From CATQHW01 sp965215345 (GTDB lineage: Bacteria; Spirochaetota; Spirochaetia; SZUA-6; Bin103), in NCBI GenBank assembly GCA_965215345.1, contig CBDCDL010000002.1:744001-808000 (forward strand): a stretch of DNA of 64,000 bases, read 5' to 3'. The notes beneath the pieces were generated by a model, which saw only the letters and a list, made by a program, of their open reading frames with translations, did not search any database and was not told the DNA's origin. How positions within the stretch are numbered: position 1 is the stretch's first letter; the number at the start of each line of letters is the position of its first letter. This document shows, one piece after another, positions 8,017-16,014 of the stretch. The position numbers were made by a program, and so were the translations under genes.

Positions 8017-8306
8017 TGTTCGAGCTCCGCAAGACGGAGGGCTACGCGAAGTGGCTGGACAGCTTGCGGGATGCTCGCGCCCGGGCTCGCGTTCTCGTGC
8101 GGATCGAGCGTCTGGCAGCCGGAAACCCGGGAGACGTCAGGCCCGTGGGTGAAGGTGTTTCAGAGCTGCGGATCGACTACGGTCCGGGCTACCGGGTGTA
8201 TTACAAGAAGCAGGGCCGCAGGATCGTGGTTCTGCTGGCTGGCGGGGACAAACGGACCCAGAGCGACGACGTCAAGACGGCGTTGCGCTTGGCACGAAAC
8301 TTGTAG
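8016..8306 (+). CDS. HigB/RelE-like addiction-module toxin
   Basis: This 96-residue protein belongs to the RelE-fold 'addiction module killer protein' family, whose members are usually ribosome-dependent mRNA interferases. Visible signatures are RIERLAAGNPGDVRPVGEGVSE and the C-terminal YRVYYKK...VVLLAGGDKRTQ...DVKTA pattern. The ATG is the last base of the operator palindrome plus TG, consistent with a leaderless transcript. The antitoxin gene follows after eight bases. The pair lies between the two copies of the duplication and may have arrived by transfer. Confidence 0.88.
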   Translation: MFELRKTEGYAKWLDSLRDARARARVLVRIERLAAGNPGDVRPVGEGVSELRIDYGPGYRVYYKKQGRRIVVLLAGGDKRTQSDDVKTALRLARNL

Positions 8307-8314
8307 GTGGGACC

Positions 8315-8650
8315 ATGACCAAGACCGTTACTTCACCGTACGACGTGGCCGAACACCTTCGCACACCGGAGGAAATGGCCGCATACCTGGAAGCGTGTAT
8401 GGAGGAGGCCGACGGCGACGCCGCGTTCGTCGCCAAGGCGCTGGGCGACATCGCCCGCGCCAAGGGCATAGCGCGGGTCGCAAGCGACGCCGGCTTGTCC
8501 CGTGAGAGTCTCTACAAGGCGCTTTCGGGAGAACGCAATCCTACGTTGGACACCGTTCTCAGGGTCATCGGCGCTCTCGGTTTGAGGTTTCGCGCCGAGG
8601 CGGTGATCGAGTCGGAGGCAGCCGGACAGGGCGCATCGGCACATCGCTGA
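8315..8650 (+). CDS. HigA-like antitoxin with HTH domain
   Basis: This 111-residue protein pairs with the upstream toxin. The C-terminal half (about residues 45-98) is an Xre-type helix-turn-helix (LGDIARAKGIARVASDAGLS...SLYKALSGERNPTLDTVLRVI) typical of the HI1420-type antitoxin family. The N-terminal part probably binds the toxin. It should repress its own promoter through the palindrome at 7981-8016. A Shine-Dalgarno-like GGTGGGACC precedes the ATG. Confidence 0.88.
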   Translation: MTKTVTSPYDVAEHLRTPEEMAAYLEACMEEADGDAAFVAKALGDIARAKGIARVASDAGLSRESLYKALSGERNPTLDTVLRVIGALGLRFRAEAVIESEAAGQGASAHR

Positions 8651-8691
8651 TTGATCGGAACTGGGTCAGTTTTGGCAGGAGGTTCGGAACC

Positions 8692-9244
8692 ATGAGGAAC
8701 CTTGGTGTACTCGGCGTGCTCGCGATCCTGGCCGCGGCGCCGGTCATGGCTCACACGACGGCGGACGGTTGTGTTCGCTTCGATCACATGGCAGTCGGCG
8801 ACGGGCGGTTGCAGATGCTGCGATCGCTTCCAACCCCGTGTTCTCGGAAACCTACCTCTACGTCCGAGGCGACAAAAGCGACACGCCTCTGAGAGTCGTG
8901 GAAGCTGGCAATGGAAGGGCACTGTCGGTCAGCAACGGCTACCGGATCGTCGTTGACTTCCCCCCTGGGGTGGTGCGAGTCGCCATCGAAGGATGGACCA
9001 CCGACTCCCTGAACTTGGCGATCAACGACGAAGAACGCGGAGCATCCCGGTTCCATACGATATACGATTCCGTTGTTCGAGCACGTTCTGATGAGCTACC
9101 AGGACGGTCCGCCCGCGCGGCTCACCTTCGCGCCACGCGAGAGCCACGGCAGACACGCCCTGTGTATTACAGACGAACATATCTTCTGTGACGCAACCGA
9201 AGACGCCACCCGACATTACACAAGTTTCCCCGGTGGGTTCTAGT
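8692..9244 (+). pseudogene. Frameshifted gene for a small secreted protein
   Basis: After a CAGGAGG Shine-Dalgarno sequence the gene starts with a clear signal peptide (MRNLGVLGVLAILAAAPVMAH). The sensible reading then moves to a second frame near 8820 (ASNPVFSETYLYVRGDKSD onward). It moves to a third frame near 9075 (LFEHVLMSYQDGPPARLTF onward), ending at TAG 9242-9244. Two shifts are needed to restore one protein of roughly 180 residues. I recognise no family. It ends eight bases before the cas6e-tail remnant of duplication copy 2. Confidence 0.6.
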
Positions 9245-9252
9245 CGGGAACT

Positions 9253-9330
9253 TTGCCCGACGGCTACGGGAAGGTGTGGGGCGCCATCGGGCCTATGGCG
9301 ACGGCATGATGCTGCTGCGGCCGCCGAACT
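9253..9330 (+). pseudogene. cas6e 3'-tail remnant
   Basis: This piece encodes FARRLREGVGRHRAYGDGMM followed by LLRPPNW. It is nearly identical to the last 26 residues of the intact Cas6e (GRHRAYGYGMMLLRPP) but has no upstream cas6e sequence. It then reads into unrelated sequence. It marks the left boundary of the second duplication copy and shows that the dioxygenase pair sat next to cas6e before duplicating. Confidence 0.8.
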
Positions 9331-9387
9331 GGCCGGCGTCCACCGTTGCCGGTCTCTTCGATGACGACGATGTATTTCATGGCTGCT

Positions 9388-10257
9388 TCAGGTTTGGAAC
9401 TCCGGGACGACGGAGCTTCTGGTGCGGACGTCGTCGCCGTAGATGTCGAGGAAGCGCTGGAAGAACGCACGCGTAGAGTCGGGAAGCTCAGCCATCAGCG
9501 GCGAGGACAGGAGCCACGGCTGGTCGGAGAAGTAGTCGAACAGGTGTTCGCGGTCGGAGGTGTAGGTCAGCATGAAGGTGCGGCGGCGCTTGTCGGTGTG
9601 GTAGCGGCCGCGGTGCAGGCCCAAGGCATCGAAGGCAACGGCGTCGCCGGGGCGCTGGTGGATGCGGACGGCGCCGGGCATGTCGTTGGAGCGGCTGTTG
9701 GCCTGGCCGTCGGCCAGGCGGATGCGGTACTCCTCGGCGGTGTCCCAGCGCAGGTGTGAGCCGGGGACGTACTCGACGTCGGAGGTCTCCACCAGGGCGA
9801 TCTGGAGCTGGATGCCGTCGGGCTTGGTGCGGGTGGCCACGACGCTGCGCTGTTCCTCCTCGTCCGGCTTCAGGAACTGCGCGTCGCGGTGCCACGAGCC
9901 GTCCTCGTGCGCGGTCCTGGGCTCGAACCACAGGGTGGTGGCGCGGAACACCGGCTCGCCTTCCAGCAACTCGCGGGCGAAGCCCAGGATGCGCTCGTCG
10001 GCGATCAGGTTCATCAGTGTGACGAACTCGCCGGGGTGGTCGCGGAAGTACCCCGGATGGTTCAGGTGGCGCATGTTGTGGCGGTCGGGGTCGCCGGGCT
10101 TGCCGTCCTCGGCGCTCGCCGCAAGCCACTGCCGGCGCACGCGCTCGGTGATCCGCAGCACCTCGTTGACCTCGTCGGCGGACAGCAGCGAGCGGTACAC
10201 GCAGTAGCCGTCGTCCGTCCACTGGTCGCGCAGGGATCGAAGCGCAGGCTGCGTCAC
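9388..10257 (-). CDS. Phytanoyl-CoA dioxygenase family protein (copy 2)
   Basis: This 289-residue Fe(II)/2-oxoglutarate dioxygenase has iron ligands in GSWHRDAQFLKPD and the distal HRGRYHTDKRRR segment. The start is GTG at 10257, overlapping the TGA of the upstream dioxygenase gene; the longer frame upstream is antisense noise inside that gene. It is a close paralogue of 6322-7191, with substitutions scattered along the protein. It is translationally coupled to 10254-11039, so the two dioxygenases may act on the same molecule or as a complex. Confidence 0.88.
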   Translation of the reverse strand: MTQPALRSLRDQWTDDGYCVYRSLLSADEVNEVLRITERVRRQWLAASAEDGKPGDPDRHNMRHLNHPGYFRDHPGEFVTLMNLIADERILGFARELLEGEPVFRATTLWFEPRTAHEDGSWHRDAQFLKPDEEEQRSVVATRTKPDGIQLQIALVETSDVEYVPGSHLRWDTAEEYRIRLADGQANSRSNDMPGAVRIHQRPGDAVAFDALGLHRGRYHTDKRRRTFMLTYTSDREHLFDYFSDQPWLLSSPLMAELPDSTRAFFQRFLDIYGDDVRTRSSVVPEFQT

Positions 10258-11039
10258 TGCGGTGCGCCGTCCATCAGCGCGTCGAACTCGTCTTCCGACA
10301 GGAGGTTGTCGTCCCGGTCGAGCTGGTAGGCGATCGCGTAGGCGGCTCGGTTGACGCCGCTCAGGTTGGGCTCTCCGCGGTGCCAGGTGTAGTTGGTGAA
10401 GAAGTAGGCGTCGCCGGGCCCGCCGGAGATCAGGTCCTCCTGCGAGGCGTCCACCACGTCCAGGGCGATCCGCTTGCGCTGGTACTGCCGGCCGTCGCGG
10501 CCGTGCTGCGGGACCTGGTCCCAGTAGAGCTCGTGGAACTGGATCCGCCAGCGGGCGTGCGTGCCCGGCAGGAAGCCGAGGGCGATGGCGTCCGGCGCCA
10601 CCTCGTCGAGGGCGATCCAGCAGTTCAGGCACACCTTCGGCCGCAGCTTCCAGTAGAAGCTGTCCTGGTGGTAGAAGCTGCGCCCGGCCTTGAACACCGA
10701 CGGCTTGAAGATCGTCTGATCGGTGTAGCGCTTCACCGCTCCCCCCAGCAGCGCCTCCATGGCGCCGACCAGCTTGGGACTGCCGGTGAAGTCGTCGAAG
10801 ACCGATTCGATCCTGGACGGAAGCTGCAGGGAGCCGGAGCGGTAATTGCCCCCGGGGGTGTCCCGGTCTTCGGGATCCCAGGTCTGCAGATGTCGGTGCG
10901 GCCACCCGTAGTCGTGGTAGCCGTTCCAGAGCTCCTCCATCCGCGCGCGGACCGGACCGGTCTCCGCTTCCTGGAACAGGCCGCGAACGACGCAGTAGCC
11001 GTCCCGATCGAGCTGCTGCTTGTGTGCATCGGTGACCAT
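10254..11039 (-). CDS. Phytanoyl-CoA dioxygenase family protein, second of the pair
   Basis: This 261-residue protein starts at ATG 11039, after an AAGGAGG Shine-Dalgarno sequence. SFYHQDSFYWKL holds the HxD iron ligands and TWHRGEPNLSGVNRAAYAIA the distal His and the 2-oxoglutarate arginine region. The N-terminus (QQLDRDGYCVVRGLF) is the usual PhyH opening. Its truncated counterpart is 7188-7700. It is distinct in sequence from the other dioxygenase of the pair. The substrate is unknown. Confidence 0.9.
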   Translation of the reverse strand: MVTDAHKQQLDRDGYCVVRGLFQEAETGPVRARMEELWNGYHDYGWPHRHLQTWDPEDRDTPGGNYRSGSLQLPSRIESVFDDFTGSPKLVGAMEALLGGAVKRYTDQTIFKPSVFKAGRSFYHQDSFYWKLRPKVCLNCWIALDEVAPDAIALGFLPGTHARWRIQFHELYWDQVPQHGRDGRQYQRKRIALDVVDASQEDLISGGPGDAYFFTNYTWHRGEPNLSGVNRAAYAIAYQLDRDDNLLSEDEFDALMDGAPQ

Positions 11040-11066
11040 CAGGCCCTCCTTGGCGCGTACCGGCCG

Positions 11067-11072
11067 AGTATA
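11067..11072 (-). promoter_or_regulatory. Candidate -10 box (TATACT) for the dioxygenase pair
   Basis: On the minus strand TATACT lies 28 bases upstream of the ATG at 11039, leaving a leader of about 20 bases that contains AAGGAGG. No good -35 hexamer is seen at the right distance, so this is tentative. Confidence 0.35.
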
Positions 11073-11173
11073 CACCCGCCGCGCGGACGACCCGTTGCGG
11101 CGGTCGGCTGATGGCGGCGCATCCCCAGCCGTGGCATCATCCACCCTGATCCCGACGTGCCGGCGCGCGTGTG

Positions 11174-12949
11174 ATGAGCAATTCCTGGCCCCGCATCCCC
11201 TACGGCGAAGCCGACTTCCGCCGCATCCGCCTCAATCGCTGGCTGTACGTCGACAAGACCCGCTTCGTACGCACCCTGGAGGACGAGCGCTACGTCTTCT
11301 TCATCCGCCCTCGCCGCTTCGGCAAGACCTGCTGGCTGTCGCTCCTGGAGAACTACTACGACCGGCGCTGGGCGCACGAGTTCGACACCGTCTTCGCCGG
11401 CACCGACCTCGGCCGCGAGCCGACGGCCGAGCGCCATCGCTACGTCGTCCTGCGCTTCAACTTCTCCGCCGTCAACGACGCCCTGCCGCGACTGGAACGG
11501 AGCTTCGAGACCTACTGCCACATGGAACTGCGCGGGGCGCTCGAACGCTTTCCGGACCTGTTCCCGAAAGCGGCGCGGCAGCGCATCCTGGCCCCCGACG
11601 GCATCACCGACAAGCTCGGCGAGCTGTTCCATTACGCCGGCGAGCACGACGTGCCGCTCTACGTGCTGATCGACGAGTACGACAACTTCGCCAACACCAT
11701 CCTTGCCCACCACGGCGCCGAGGCGTACGAGAATCTCACCCACGGCGGCGGCTTCTACCGCAACTTCTTCGCCTCGCTGAAGACCGGGACCGAGCGCAGC
11801 GGCGGCGGACTGGAGCGGCTGTTCATCACCGGCGTGTCGCCCGTGACCATGGACGACGTGACCTCAGGCTTCAACATCGGCACCAACCTCAGCCTGGAGC
11901 CGGCGTTCAACGACATGCTCGGCTTCACCGAGGCGGAGGTCCGCAGCCTCGTGGAGCGGTACCGCGACCACGGCGCTTTCAACCAGGACGTCGATGCCGC
12001 GCTGGGCATCATGCGCGCGTGGTACGACGGCTACCGCTTCGCCGAGGAGGCCGAGACCGACCTCTACAACACCGACATGGTGCTCTACTACCTGCAGAAG
12101 TCCCTGCCCAACCGAGGGGTACCTACCTACCTCATCGACACCAACGTGCGCATCGACTACGGCAAGCTCCGGCACCTGCTGGTGGTCAATCGCCGCAGTG
12201 CCGAGGGCTCCGCGCGCCTGAACGGAAACTTCGACCTGCTGCGCGGCATCATCGGCACCGAGTCCGCCGACGCCGGCATTCAGCCGAGCTTCCCCCTCAA
12301 GCGGCTCATCAAGCGGGAGAACTTCCTCTCCCTGCTGCACTTCTTCGGCCTGTTGAGCATCCGCGAGACGGTGGACGGCGTTCCCCGGCTGGCGATTCCC
12401 AACCAGACCGTGAAGCGGCTGATGTACGAATACCTCCGTGAGGCATACGAGGACGCGGGGGCGTTCGACGTCAACCTGTACGAGTTCGGGCAGCGGATGA
12501 TGCGCATGGCCAATCAGGGCGATTGGCGGCCGGTGTTCGCGTTCCTGGCCCAGGCCATCGCCGCGCAGACCGCCATCCGCGACTACATCGCCGGGGAGAA
12601 GGTGCTGCAGGGGTTCCTGGCCGCCTACCTGAGCGTGACGGAGTACTACGTGTTCCGATCCGAGGCGGAGCTCGGCAAGGGCCATGCGGACATCAGCCTG
12701 GAGCCGCTGCTGGCAAAGTACCCGCACCTCACGCGCGGCTACCTGATCGAGCTGAAGTACCTGCGCCGGGGCTCATCGGCCGGCGAGGGGCGCATCGCGG
12801 CGGCCGCCGCCGAAGCGAGCGCGCAGCTACGGCGTTACCTTGCGGACGAACGACTCGCGCGCCAATACCCGGGCGTGCGTTTCACGGGCCTCACCCTGGT
12901 GTTCCACGGCTGGGAGCTGCTGGTCTGCGAGGCGGTGGCGCCGGCGTAG
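11174..12949 (+). CDS. AAA-ATPase-like protein with C-terminal PD-(D/E)XK nuclease domain (DUF1703 type)
   Basis: This 591-residue protein opens with YGEADFRRIRLNRWLYVDKT, the hallmark of the 'AAA-ATPase-like' family. The Walker A motif is RPRRFGKT (about 46-53) and the Walker B motif is VLIDEYDNF. The C-terminal domain (about 450-590), with YLSVTEYYVFRSEAELGKGHAD and GYLIELKYL, matches the PD-(D/E)XK DUF1703 fold: an Asp in GHAD, then E-L-K. The family is expanded in Bacteroidota and Spirochaetota; its function is unproven, with nucleic-acid processing or defence suggested. The start is ATG 11174, with an in-frame GTG just before it. Confidence 0.88.
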   Translation: MSNSWPRIPYGEADFRRIRLNRWLYVDKTRFVRTLEDERYVFFIRPRRFGKTCWLSLLENYYDRRWAHEFDTVFAGTDLGREPTAERHRYVVLRFNFSAVNDALPRLERSFETYCHMELRGALERFPDLFPKAARQRILAPDGITDKLGELFHYAGEHDVPLYVLIDEYDNFANTILAHHGAEAYENLTHGGGFYRNFFASLKTGTERSGGGLERLFITGVSPVTMDDVTSGFNIGTNLSLEPAFNDMLGFTEAEVRSLVERYRDHGAFNQDVDAALGIMRAWYDGYRFAEEAETDLYNTDMVLYYLQKSLPNRGVPTYLIDTNVRIDYGKLRHLLVVNRRSAEGSARLNGNFDLLRGIIGTESADAGIQPSFPLKRLIKRENFLSLLHFFGLLSIRETVDGVPRLAIPNQTVKRLMYEYLREAYEDAGAFDVNLYEFGQRMMRMANQGDWRPVFAFLAQAIAAQTAIRDYIAGEKVLQGFLAAYLSVTEYYVFRSEAELGKGHADISLEPLLAKYPHLTRGYLIELKYLRRGSSAGEGRIAAAAAEASAQLRRYLADERLARQYPGVRFTGLTLVFHGWELLVCEAVAPA

Positions 12950-12955
12950 CGTGCG

Positions 12956-14215
12956 CTATCCCTGCGACGCTCCGCCTCCGTATCCCATCTCGTCCCAGAG
13001 CTCCCGGGCCCGCGCCTTCGCCTCCGCCGTCGGCTCGCGGGTCGCCGCGATGCTGGGCGGCGCATCCGGCGGCTCGGGGCCGTCCGGCCACGGCGACCAG
13101 GTATCGTCCTGGTACCTCTTCCGCTGCGCTTCGTCGGCGAAGTCCGGGACCTCGACCGGCTGGCCGTCCTGCAACGCGCTCCGCCACGCCAGGATGCCGA
13201 CCGAGCTCATCGCCACGCCCCGGTAGACGTCCAGGAACGGCTGCTCGCCCGACCGGATCGCCCGCGCGAAGTGGTAGTTGGTCCAGAAGTCCCCGCCGCC
13301 GTGGCCGGCGCGCTCGGCCAGCTCGGCGTGCTCGGGCCAGTCGGGGAGGTAGGTCCGCTCCAGCGGCTGATCGGGCCAGCGGTTCCACGGCTCGTGCCAG
13401 ACGCGCACCTCCCCCGGACCGAAGTAGCCCGGCCCGCGCGCGATCTCCATCGCCCCGATCGTGCCGTGCACGCGATACCAGCAACTGTGTCCCGGCAGCA
13501 CCAGGCCGAAGATCCGGAACACCGAGCCGTCGTCCATGCGGCAGAGGATCACCGACCCGGGATCGCTGCGGCGCATGCTGAGCTCGTCGACCTCCGGGGC
13601 GGCGATGGAGAGCGCGTTGATCGTCGCCGGCATCGATCCGGTGATGTACACCAGCGGCGCCAGCGCATGCGTGCAGTAGTAGGTCGACGGCAGCCAGTTG
13701 CGCCAGTGATGCTCGCCCGGCGCCAGCCGCAGGCGCGCGTCGGGCGCCATGGGGTGATTGTACTCGCCCTCGGCGTAGGTGACGCGGCCGATCTCGCCGG
13801 TCCGGTACAGCCGGCGCATCTCCTGGCTGAAGACGGTGTAGCAGTAGTTCTCGGCCAGCATGTAGATGCAGCCGGAGCGCTCCACCGCCCGGCAGAGCGC
13901 CACGCCCTGCGCGATGGTGCCGTTGGACGCCGTCTCACTGAGGACGTGTTTGCCGGCGTCCAGGGCCTTGACCGCGAACGGCCCGTGCTGGTGGAAGTAG
14001 TTGGCCAGGATCACGGCGTCCAGGTCGTGCTCCAGGAACGCGTCGTAGTCCGTGTAGGTGGCGACCCCGCAGGTCCGGGCGGCGGCCTGCAGCCGCTCCT
14101 CCCACACGTCGCAGATGGCGACCAGCTTCATCCCCACGGCGTCCGTGGCGCCCTTGATGAAGCTCTCGCCGCGGCGGACTCCGACCACGCCGACGCGTAT
14201 CCTGCCCTCGTGCAT
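12956..14215 (-). CDS. Gfo/Idh/MocA family oxidoreductase
   Basis: This 419-residue protein starts at ATG 14215, after a GGGAGG Shine-Dalgarno sequence. The N-terminal Rossmann fold reads RIRVGVVGVRRGESFIKGA and AICDVWEERLQAAA. In place of the usual EKP motif it has HVLSETASNGT, as in a sub-branch of the family. The C-terminal half contains the GGGDFWTNYHFARAI segment near the active-site region. Such enzymes oxidise or epimerise sugars and cyclitols with NAD(P). It follows the ABC importer genes on the same strand, so it may process the imported compound. Confidence 0.88.
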   Translation of the reverse strand: MHEGRIRVGVVGVRRGESFIKGATDAVGMKLVAICDVWEERLQAAARTCGVATYTDYDAFLEHDLDAVILANYFHQHGPFAVKALDAGKHVLSETASNGTIAQGVALCRAVERSGCIYMLAENYCYTVFSQEMRRLYRTGEIGRVTYAEGEYNHPMAPDARLRLAPGEHHWRNWLPSTYYCTHALAPLVYITGSMPATINALSIAAPEVDELSMRRSDPGSVILCRMDDGSVFRIFGLVLPGHSCWYRVHGTIGAMEIARGPGYFGPGEVRVWHEPWNRWPDQPLERTYLPDWPEHAELAERAGHGGGDFWTNYHFARAIRSGEQPFLDVYRGVAMSSVGILAWRSALQDGQPVEVPDFADEAQRKRYQDDTWSPWPDGPEPPDAPPSIAATREPTAEAKARARELWDEMGYGGGASQG

Positions 14216-14297
14216 GAACACCTCCCGGGTGCGCCTTCGCAGCCTACCCGATGCCGGCGCGCACGCACACATTGGCGGCGCCGCCCAGCCCTGTCAT

Positions 14298-14328
14298 CGA
14301 GCAGGCGGGCTGCGTGCCCGCCTGCTCG
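14298..14328 (-). terminator. 13-bp perfect hairpin downstream of the ABC binding-protein gene
   Basis: CGAGCAGGCGGGC at 14298-14310 pairs with GCCCGCCTGCTCG at 14316-14328 around a 5-base loop. It lies between the binding-protein gene and the Gfo/Idh gene, both on the minus strand. There is no U-run, so it may attenuate transcription or stabilise the mRNA end rather than terminate fully. Confidence 0.5.
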
Positions 14329-14364
14329 CGTAGAAGATCGTTCCCCGTCGGGGTCGGCCGGCTC

Positions 14365-15936
14365 TCAGGTGCCGACCAGCTCTCCGTAGCGCTCGTACTG
14401 CTGCTGGCGCACGGCGATCACCTCCTGGGCGCCGAGCCTGTTCAGTCCGTCGACGAACTCGTCGAACTTGCTCAGCGGCTCCTGGCCGGTGACGAACTTG
14501 TCGAACCACTCCGTCTTGTAGGTGTTCAGGTCGGTCAGGAGGCGATTCAGGACCTCCTGCTCGTCCAGTGTCGGCCGCACCTGCGGGAAGGACGGCGCCT
14601 TGTAGTACCCCTGATAGGCGGTGTTGTTTTCCAGCGCCCACTTCGGAAAGCGATAGTCCCACGCGAAGTCCCACTGCAGGTGAGCGTACGGCGGCTGGCT
14701 GCCGCCGACCTCCAGCAGCCGGTCGTTGAACGGCTTGTCGTCGGTGCTGACGGTCTGGATTTCGCCATCCACGATATGGTAGGTCTCTCCCAGGATGCCG
14801 AAGTTCTGCAGCATCAGGGCTTCCTCGCTGTTGCGGATGAAGTCGATCCAGTGCATGGCCACTTCCGGTTGCCCGGCGTCCTTCGTGATCCCCATCTGGT
14901 CGCCGCCGAAGATCTCGCGCTTCACGAAGAACTTGTCACCGTACGGCCCTTCGATGGGCGGACCGTTCACGAATACCGGAACCGACCCGTCGGGCTTGCC
15001 GGACGGCGACGCCTGGCTGTAGGTCCCGGCGAACGTGGTCCAGCAGGTGATCAGTCCGACCAGATCGTTGGTGACCTTCTCCAACGTCTCGGTCCAACTG
15101 TCGGTGGCGTACGCCTTGTCGAGCAGTCCCTCCGTGTAGAGCTGGTTCATGAAGGTGAGGTACTCCTTCATGCGCGGGCTCTGGAAGATCCAGTAGACCT
15201 GCCCGTCGTCGTCGACCAGGTACTCGGAGACGATGGAGTACTCGAACCCGTACATGTTCCCCAGAAACCGCAGGTAGCCGCGCCCGGCGGCGGGCACCAG
15301 GGGGATCTCGTCGTTCTCGCCGTTGCCGTTGGGATCGCCATCCCGGAACGCCCGCAGCGCCGTCATCATGTCGGCCTGCGTCTCCGGCATCTCCGGAATA
15401 CCCACCGCGTCCAGCCACACCACGTTCCAGAGCGGCCCCTGGGACAGGTAGTGCGGCAGCACGTAGTTGCCCACGCCGTAGATGTTTCCGTCCGGGCTGG
15501 TGTCCAGGATCTTGTAGATTCCGTTGCTGCCGGTGTTCCACCACTTGTTGATGTTGGGGGCGTGCGTCTCCAGCAGGTCGTTGAGCGGGATGATCAGCCC
15601 GTCGCGGCCGTGCTGGCCGATGTCGCCCAGCAGCGACATGTTGATCACGTCCGGCAGGTTCACGGCGGCCGCAAGCCGCGCGCGCATCACCTCCGCGTAG
15701 TTGCCGACCTGGATGTTCTCCCACTCGATGTGCACCCCGCTGAGCCGCTCCAATTCCTGGTAGACCGGCAACTCGTTGTCGGCCGGCGGCAGGAGCGCGG
15801 CCCAACCGGTATGGGTGGCCACGGTCAGCGTCGGCATCTCGTCCGGCGCCGCCGCTTCCTCGGTACCCGTGGCGAAGGCCCCTGCGCCCGCCATGGCCAG
15901 CACCATGCCCGGGACCACGATTCTCGATAGCTTCAT
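14365..15936 (-). CDS. ABC transporter sugar-binding protein, LplA type
   Basis: This 523-residue extracellular solute-binding protein follows a strong AAGGAGAT Shine-Dalgarno sequence. It has a signal peptide (MKLSRIVVPGMVLAMAGAGAFA) but no lipobox cysteine. The sequence GDPNGNGENDEIPLVPA is the calcium-site-like loop typical of LplA-family (CUT1) binding proteins for oligosaccharides. It is the third gene of an importer operon, transcribed after the two permeases. No ATPase gene is present in the window, so a shared MsmK/UgpC-type ATPase elsewhere is likely. Confidence 0.9.
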   Translation of the reverse strand: MKLSRIVVPGMVLAMAGAGAFATGTEEAAAPDEMPTLTVATHTGWAALLPPADNELPVYQELERLSGVHIEWENIQVGNYAEVMRARLAAAVNLPDVINMSLLGDIGQHGRDGLIIPLNDLLETHAPNINKWWNTGSNGIYKILDTSPDGNIYGVGNYVLPHYLSQGPLWNVVWLDAVGIPEMPETQADMMTALRAFRDGDPNGNGENDEIPLVPAAGRGYLRFLGNMYGFEYSIVSEYLVDDDGQVYWIFQSPRMKEYLTFMNQLYTEGLLDKAYATDSWTETLEKVTNDLVGLITCWTTFAGTYSQASPSGKPDGSVPVFVNGPPIEGPYGDKFFVKREIFGGDQMGITKDAGQPEVAMHWIDFIRNSEEALMLQNFGILGETYHIVDGEIQTVSTDDKPFNDRLLEVGGSQPPYAHLQWDFAWDYRFPKWALENNTAYQGYYKAPSFPQVRPTLDEQEVLNRLLTDLNTYKTEWFDKFVTGQEPLSKFDEFVDGLNRLGAQEVIAVRQQQYERYGELVGT

Positions 15937-16014
15937 TTCGGATCTCCTTCGTTCCGTCGTTCGGTGGTTTGCGAGTGGTCCACCAACCAGCCTGCTCGCT
16001 CCGACATCGCCAAT

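Larger units (their letters stand above)
9253..10766. repeat. Segmental duplication, copy 2
   Basis: Collinear homologue of 6201-7700. It begins within a cas6e-like 3' tail, contains the full first dioxygenase gene, and continues into the second one, which is complete here. The intergenic part between the cas6e tail and phyH differs from copy 1 and is about 14 bases longer. Because copy 2 keeps the full downstream gene while copy 1 keeps the full cas6e, neither copy alone is the ancestor. Confidence 0.85.
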
